A stretch of 17,912 nucleotides of DNA from CAZTAR01 sp043813895 (GTDB lineage Bacteria; Planctomycetota; Phycisphaerae; UBA1845; UTPLA1): NCBI GenBank assembly GCA_043813895.1, contig JBDRKQ010000224.1:1-17912 (forward strand), written 5' to 3'. Under the pieces are notes generated by a model. It searched no databases and was not told where the DNA came from. It saw only the letters and a list, made by a program, of their open reading frames with translations. Positions within the stretch are counted from its first letter, which is position 1. Each line of letters opens with the position of its first letter. The translations under genes and the position numbers were made by a program. Shown here one piece after another: positions 14,576 to 17,912 of the stretch.

Positions 14576-15937
14576 CTACCGATTGGCATAGCGCGCGGCG
14601 GAGGTGATGCGAAGGACTCGTGAGAGATAGAACGCAAGACAAACCAGGTTCGGCGTGAGGATCGTACAGGTGACGACATAATCCTGGTCCACCTGTAACA
14701 CGGACGCGACGTCCCCAAACGAGGACTCGCAGGCGAAATGGAGGGCGATCCAGGCGAAGTCGAACGCAACCCAGCAAACAAGGAAACCCAAGAGGTAAGC
14801 CACCGCCTGCATGGCCGCGCCGGTCAGGTTGCGCCCTGTCTTGGGTCGGCACACCAGCCCGATCGCGCCGGCCGAGATCATCGAGAGGAGGATGGCGAGA
14901 ACGGTGACGACGAACGCCGCCCACGGCCCAACGAGCCACACGACTTGAGGCTCTCGCACCAGCGGGTTGTGGCCCGTATCGGCCATGTAGCAAGCGATAA
15001 GCCCGAGCCAGCTAGCCAGGAAGACCGCCGGCAGGTGCATAACGAGAAAAAGCCGATGATCCGTGCCTGATCTTGCGGTGCGCAGTTGTCTGCCGAACCG
15101 ATTGGGTCTCGTGATCGGGTCTACCGCACACCGCCACCAAGCCCGCCACCTGCCGACCTCGCGGCGTCGCTGCCAAAGGCTCCCGAGCCTGGCCCGATCC
15201 CCGATCGAGTACTCGGCCGATTCGCCGCACTCCGGGCAGCGGCTGTCCAGCGCGATCCCGGTCAGATTGTAGCCGCAATTCTCGCAGGTCGGAGGCCGGG
15301 CGATCGGCGCTACCGGCCGTGGCGAGCCGATGCCGCGGAACAACGCCCAAAGCCACCATATCGCGGCAAGGAGGGCTGTCAGGAAACCGAAGAACTCCGC
15401 ATGGCGGACCCAAAAAGGCCACTTGCTCCAAGCTTTGTCGAGGGCCTCATCGCGTTCGTGCCAGACTTGCTCCTGCTGGGCTTGAGTCGCTCCGGCTAGA
15501 GGAGACGCCCACGGGGCTTCACGGTCGACCACTCTCCACGCCAACCGATGCGTTCGGTCGAGTTCGACCATGGCTGCCCCCGCAAGCAGGATGGTGATCG
15601 CCAGGAACGGCGTGTGCAGCCAGGTTCGGCGTACGGCTTGCTTGATGCCCGCGCGAATCGGTTCGTCGGCCGCTCCCCAGGGCGAGCAGATGAGCGCCAG
15701 AACAAGCCCCCCCAACTCGATGCCGAGGAGTGTGCCTCCGATGGTGAGCGCAACCAGCCATACCGGATCGCTCTTCATCATGAGTGAAATGTGCGCGACG
15801 CCTTCGGCGATTCCGTTGAACACATCAGCGCGGCTCGCGGGAAGGTGCGTGCTCGACCAGCAGGCGAGGAAGAAGACAAACTCGGCCGCTGCGAACAAGG
15901 CAAGAATATGTGCCAAATACGCCTTTGCTAGGGACAC
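14576..15937 (-). CDS. Multi-pass membrane protein with a cytosolic-type zinc ribbon, function unknown
   Basis: From the GTG at 15937 this encodes 453 residues. Hydrophobic stretches near 5-25, 60-85, 110-128 and 180-200 precede a zinc ribbon at about 218-242, with CENCGYNLTG and CPECGES. Four more likely helices follow, at about 297-315, 335-357, 375-397 and 425-443. The CxxCGYNLTG form recurs in planctomycete proteins of unknown function (general knowledge). I do not recognise a catalytic motif. The start is uncertain: the same frame stays open upstream to TAA at 16085-16087 and encodes a convincing extra helix, WSLLVVSLTTGIVPVLAA. No ATG, GTG or TTG is available there, as described in the next entry. 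It is divergent from the Memo-AMMECR1 gene and upstream of the polyprenyl synthase gene (129-nt gap). Confidence 0.75.
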   Translation of the reverse strand: MSLAKAYLAHILALFAAAEFVFFLACWSSTHLPASRADVFNGIAEGVAHISLMMKSDPVWLVALTIGGTLLGIELGGLVLALICSPWGAADEPIRAGIKQAVRRTWLHTPFLAITILLAGAAMVELDRTHRLAWRVVDREAPWASPLAGATQAQQEQVWHERDEALDKAWSKWPFWVRHAEFFGFLTALLAAIWWLWALFRGIGSPRPVAPIARPPTCENCGYNLTGIALDSRCPECGESAEYSIGDRARLGSLWQRRREVGRWRAWWRCAVDPITRPNRFGRQLRTARSGTDHRLFLVMHLPAVFLASWLGLIACYMADTGHNPLVREPQVVWLVGPWAAFVVTVLAILLSMISAGAIGLVCRPKTGRNLTGAAMQAVAYLLGFLVCWVAFDFAWIALHFACESSFGDVASVLQVDQDYVVTCTILTPNLVCLAFYLSRVLRITSAARYANR

Positions 15938-16084
15938 ATGCCGCGACCGGCGGGCGGCGAGAACCGGAACGATGCCGGTCGTGAGTGAGACGACGAGCAG
16001 GGACCACCGCTTCTCGCCGTGTGCCGGCGCCGGGTCTGCGGGCTGAGCTGTCGGCGACTTTTCGATGGCTGCTGCACTCCGAGG
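15938..16084 (-). other. Probable upstream continuation of the zinc-ribbon membrane protein frame
   Basis: This 49-codon stretch is in frame with and directly upstream of GTG 15937. Its translation includes KSPTAQPADPAPAHGEKR, then the hydrophobic WSLLVVSLTTGIVPVLAA and the basic ARRSRHVSLAK, which look like a real N-terminus with a first helix. There is no standard start codon. An ATC at 16066-16064 has GGAG 10 nt upstream (minus strand), suggesting a lost ATG, a non-canonical start or a sequencing error. Confidence 0.45.
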
Positions 16085-16240
16085 TTAGCGGTTTACTCGC
16101 TCTCCGGCTGCACATTGTACAGCAACGGTATCGTCTTTCTTGTCCAAGTACACTGCGAAACCGGTGTCGGTGATCACCCGACCGTAGGAGCCCGGAGCAG
16201 CAACTCCCACTGCGCCCGGAGCGCGGACTGCCGCCGAATG

Positions 16241-16249
16241 TGGTATACT
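16241..16249 (+). promoter_or_regulatory. Extended -10 promoter element of the Memo-AMMECR1 gene
   Basis: TGGTATACT combines the extended TGN motif with TATACT (16244-16249), one base from TATAAT. No good -35 is seen, as is usual for extended -10 promoters. Transcription would begin near 16256, downstream of the upstream ATG at 16240, which therefore could not be the start codon of this transcript. Confidence 0.45.
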
Positions 16250-16289
16250 GTTTCCGTCGGGCCGACGGAGGCCACATCGTCGGACTGGC

Positions 16290-16294
16290 GGAGG
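16290..16294 (+). promoter_or_regulatory. Ribosome binding site that fixes the Memo-AMMECR1 start
   Basis: GGAGG lies 8 nt before ATG 16303. The alternative ATG at 16240 has no such site and lies before the predicted transcription start. Only the 16303 start puts the signal peptide at the N-terminus. Confidence 0.7.
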
Positions 16295-16302
16295 CAGCGA
16301 AG

Positions 16303-17820
16303 ATGACAAGTGAATACCGGTCGGCACGTCGGGCGGTCCTCGCCCTGATGTGGGTATGGATGGTGTCGATCCCCATGGCTGAAAGCGCCGCACAAGAACG
16401 CGAAGACTCGATTCGGCCAGCGTATTGCGCGGGGACGTGGTATCCCGGCGACAAGACGGCGTTGGCCAAGGAGATCGACAATCTGCTCGACAAGGCCGCG
16501 CCCACAAGCGTCTCGGGCAAGCCCGTGGCCATCATCTCACCGCACGCGGGATATCAGTACAGCGCGCCGACGGCCGCCGCGGGGTATCGGTGTCTCCGTG
16601 GGCACACGTACAAACGCGTGATCGTCATCGCCTTTAGCCACCGCAACGCCGCGAGCTATCAAGGCGTGGACGTGCCGTGCGGCCTATCCGCCTACGACAC
16701 GCCGCTGGGTCAGGTGCCGATTGACCGAACCGTCTGCGAAGCCCTCTCCAAGAAGCCTGGCTTCGTGTCGCAACCGGGCGTCGATCGGGGCGAACACTCG
16801 CTCGAACTGCAGTTGCCGTTTCTCCAGCGGCTGCTGAAAGACTGGCGACTGGTGCCGCTGATGGTTGGCCGGATGACGGACGCCGAATACGCCGAGGCTG
16901 CCAAGGCAATCTTGCCGTACGTTGACCGGGACACGCTCATCGTGGTCAGCAGCGATTTCACGCACTTCGGCGCGAACTTCGGATACTACCCATTCAAGGA
17001 CGACGTGCCGAAGCGGTTGCGCGAGTTGGGCGATCAGGCGTCGTCGCCGATCCTGGCGTGCGACTTTGACGGATTCGCGGCGCACCTCGCCAAGACGAAC
17101 GACACGATCTGCGGCCGCGGGCCTATCCTGCTGCTACTCCGCATTCTGTCAATGCAGGGCAGCGCGTTGGGAACGCGCGCGGCTTTCAACCTATCCGGCG
17201 ACCTGAACAACGATTGGGGCAGCAGCGTGACGTACCAGTCCATCGTCTTCACACGTCGGCCGGGTAATCTGGCCGAGGCCGATCAGAGTGAGCTGCTAAA
17301 GCTGGCGCGGCGGACGGTCGCGGCGACGCTGGAAGGGAAGGCCCCGCCGAAAGTCGATGCGGCCAAACTCCCGGCCGCCCTGCGGCAACTGGGCGCGTGC
17401 TTCGTGACGTTGCAGAACCACGGCCGGCTCCGCGGGTGTATCGGGAACATGGAGGCGGATGGACCGCTCTACGAGGCGGTGATTCGCAACGCGGTGCTGG
17501 CGTGCCGCGATTCGCGATTTACAGCCGACCGCGTAACAACCAGGGAGTTGCAGGATCTGCACATCGAGATCAGCTATCTCACGCCGATGAAGCGCGTGGA
17601 GAAGACTGAGGAGATCATCATCGGACGGCACGGGTTGCTCATTTCGGCGGGGATGTGGCGTGGCGTGCTTCTGCCGCAGGTGGCCTACGAGCGCGGCTGG
17701 ACCCGGTCGGAGTTTCTAGGTCAGACGTGTCGAAAGGCCGGCCTGCCGCTGGATGCGTGGAAGGACTCGGACACGACGATCCATTCGTTTGAGGCGGAGG
17801 TGTTTGGGGAGGCGGAATAG
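16303..17820 (+). CDS. amrB: Exported Memo-AMMECR1 fusion (AmmeMemoRadiSam proteins B and A)
   Basis: This is a 505-residue protein when started at 16303. Residues 1-30 are a signal peptide (basic SARRA, then VLALMWVWMVSIPM, cleavage near ESAA). The Memo domain (about 39-325) keeps SPHAGY (His81), FSHRN (His113) and TICGRG (Cys270). These correspond to the metal-binding His49, His81 and Cys244 of human MEMO1. GEHSLELQLPFL and SSDFTHFG also fit the family. The AMMECR1 domain (about 330-500) carries FVTLQNHGRLRGCIG (Cys379) and SRFTADRVT. The two halves are the B and A components of the conserved AmmeMemoRadiSam set, whose biochemical role is unsettled. The radical SAM component is not in the window and could lie to the right. 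Export of this pair is unexpected, since both proteins are normally considered cytosolic. Two hairpin repeats follow the stop. Confidence 0.9.
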   Translation: MTSEYRSARRAVLALMWVWMVSIPMAESAAQEREDSIRPAYCAGTWYPGDKTALAKEIDNLLDKAAPTSVSGKPVAIISPHAGYQYSAPTAAAGYRCLRGHTYKRVIVIAFSHRNAASYQGVDVPCGLSAYDTPLGQVPIDRTVCEALSKKPGFVSQPGVDRGEHSLELQLPFLQRLLKDWRLVPLMVGRMTDAEYAEAAKAILPYVDRDTLIVVSSDFTHFGANFGYYPFKDDVPKRLRELGDQASSPILACDFDGFAAHLAKTNDTICGRGPILLLLRILSMQGSALGTRAAFNLSGDLNNDWGSSVTYQSIVFTRRPGNLAEADQSELLKLARRTVAATLEGKAPPKVDAAKLPAALRQLGACFVTLQNHGRLRGCIGNMEADGPLYEAVIRNAVLACRDSRFTADRVTTRELQDLHIEISYLTPMKRVEKTEEIIIGRHGLLISAGMWRGVLLPQVAYERGWTRSEFLGQTCRKAGLPLDAWKDSDTTIHSFEAEVFGEAE

Positions 17821-17850
17821 CCCGGGGAACCTCCAGGCGCGCACGGGTGC

Positions 17851-17873
17851 CACTGGCGGTTTGCCCGCCAGTG
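17851..17873. repeat. Hairpin repeat, unit 1, after the Memo-AMMECR1 gene
   Basis: CACTGGCGG at 17851-17859 pairs exactly with CCGCCAGTG at 17865-17873 around a 5-nt loop. It begins 31 nt after the stop. It might act as a weak terminator, but no T-run follows, and a near copy sits 19 nt beyond its end, so a dispersed planctomycete repeat is more likely. Confidence 0.7.
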
Positions 17874-17892
17874 CCCGCACAAGTGAACGACA

Positions 17893-17912
17893 CACTGGCG
17901 GACAAGCCGCCA
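17893..17912. repeat. Hairpin repeat, unit 2, cut by the window edge
   Basis: CACTGGCGG at 17893-17901 repeats the left arm of the preceding unit. CCGCCA at 17907-17912 is the start of the matching right arm, cut off by the edge. The loop is ACAAG instead of TTTGC. Confidence 0.6.

Larger units (their letters stand above)
16085..16302. other. Divergent intergenic region upstream of the Memo-AMMECR1 gene
   Basis: On the plus strand it holds the -10-like box at 16241-16249 and the ribosome site at 16290-16294. On the minus strand, TACAAT at 16115-16120 could serve the membrane protein gene. A short minus-strand frame ending at TAA 16085-16087 reads GFAVYLDKKDDTVAVQCAAG, which looks peptide-like, but it is short, has modest third-position GC and no ribosome site. 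I do not call it a gene. Confidence 0.45.

Noticed and set aside
16240..16302. Earlier ATG adding 21 residues to the Memo-AMMECR1 protein
   Set aside because: It has no ribosome site, lies before the predicted transcription start, and would bury the signal peptide.

Overview
The window looks like a chromosomal segment of a GC-rich Planctomycetota bacterium, probably near Phycisphaerae; this rests on gene style, not a marker gene. Pointers are a secreted PPC/thrombospondin-type-3 protein, a membrane protein with a CENCGYNLTG-type zinc ribbon, an exported Memo-AMMECR1 fusion, and short palindromic or hairpin repeats between genes of the kind common in planctomycete genomes. No phage, transposase, CRISPR array, tRNA or rRNA was seen.

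Layout, left to right. (1) 1-1991, minus: the N-terminal 663 residues of a large exported protein, open through the left edge. (2) 2372-3088, minus: lutA-like gene without lutB or lutC, with a copy of one imperfect hairpin repeat on each side. (3) 3393-4739, plus: hslU without an adjacent hslV, preceded by a perfect 24-bp palindrome and followed by a G-rich tract. (4) 4920-5747, plus: exported alpha/beta hydrolase, convergent with (5) a SAM hydroxide adenosyltransferase at 5786-6571, minus. (6) 6572-7637: about 1 kb with no secure gene but weak traces of a small, perhaps frameshifted, membrane protein and promoter-like sites. (7) 7638-13423, plus: a five-gene, mostly tightly packed cluster of pgpH (7TM-HD cyclic-di-AMP phosphodiesterase family), ybeY (rRNA-maturation endonuclease family), a nitrilase-fold protein that appears to have lost its catalytic triad, a CBS/CorC membrane protein and recO. 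(8) 13475-14446, minus: polyprenyl diphosphate synthase. (9) 14576-15937, minus: multi-pass zinc-ribbon membrane protein whose reading frame continues upstream without a normal start codon. (10) 16303-17820, plus: signal-peptide-bearing Memo-AMMECR1 fusion. (11) 17851-17912: two tandem hairpin repeats, the second cut by the right edge.

The pgpH-ybeY-CorC-recO order resembles the conserved phoH-pgpH-ybeY-corC-recO neighbourhood of many bacteria, but phoH is absent and a degenerate nitrilase-like gene sits in the middle, overlapping ybeY by 4 nt and ending 6 nt before the CorC gene. The features that most merit a second look are this pseudo-nitrilase, the His-to-Asp change in the YbeY metal site, and the exported Memo-AMMECR1 fusion. 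I found no clear previously undescribed multi-gene system; most genes belong to known families. All assignments come from reading the sequence; no database search was run.
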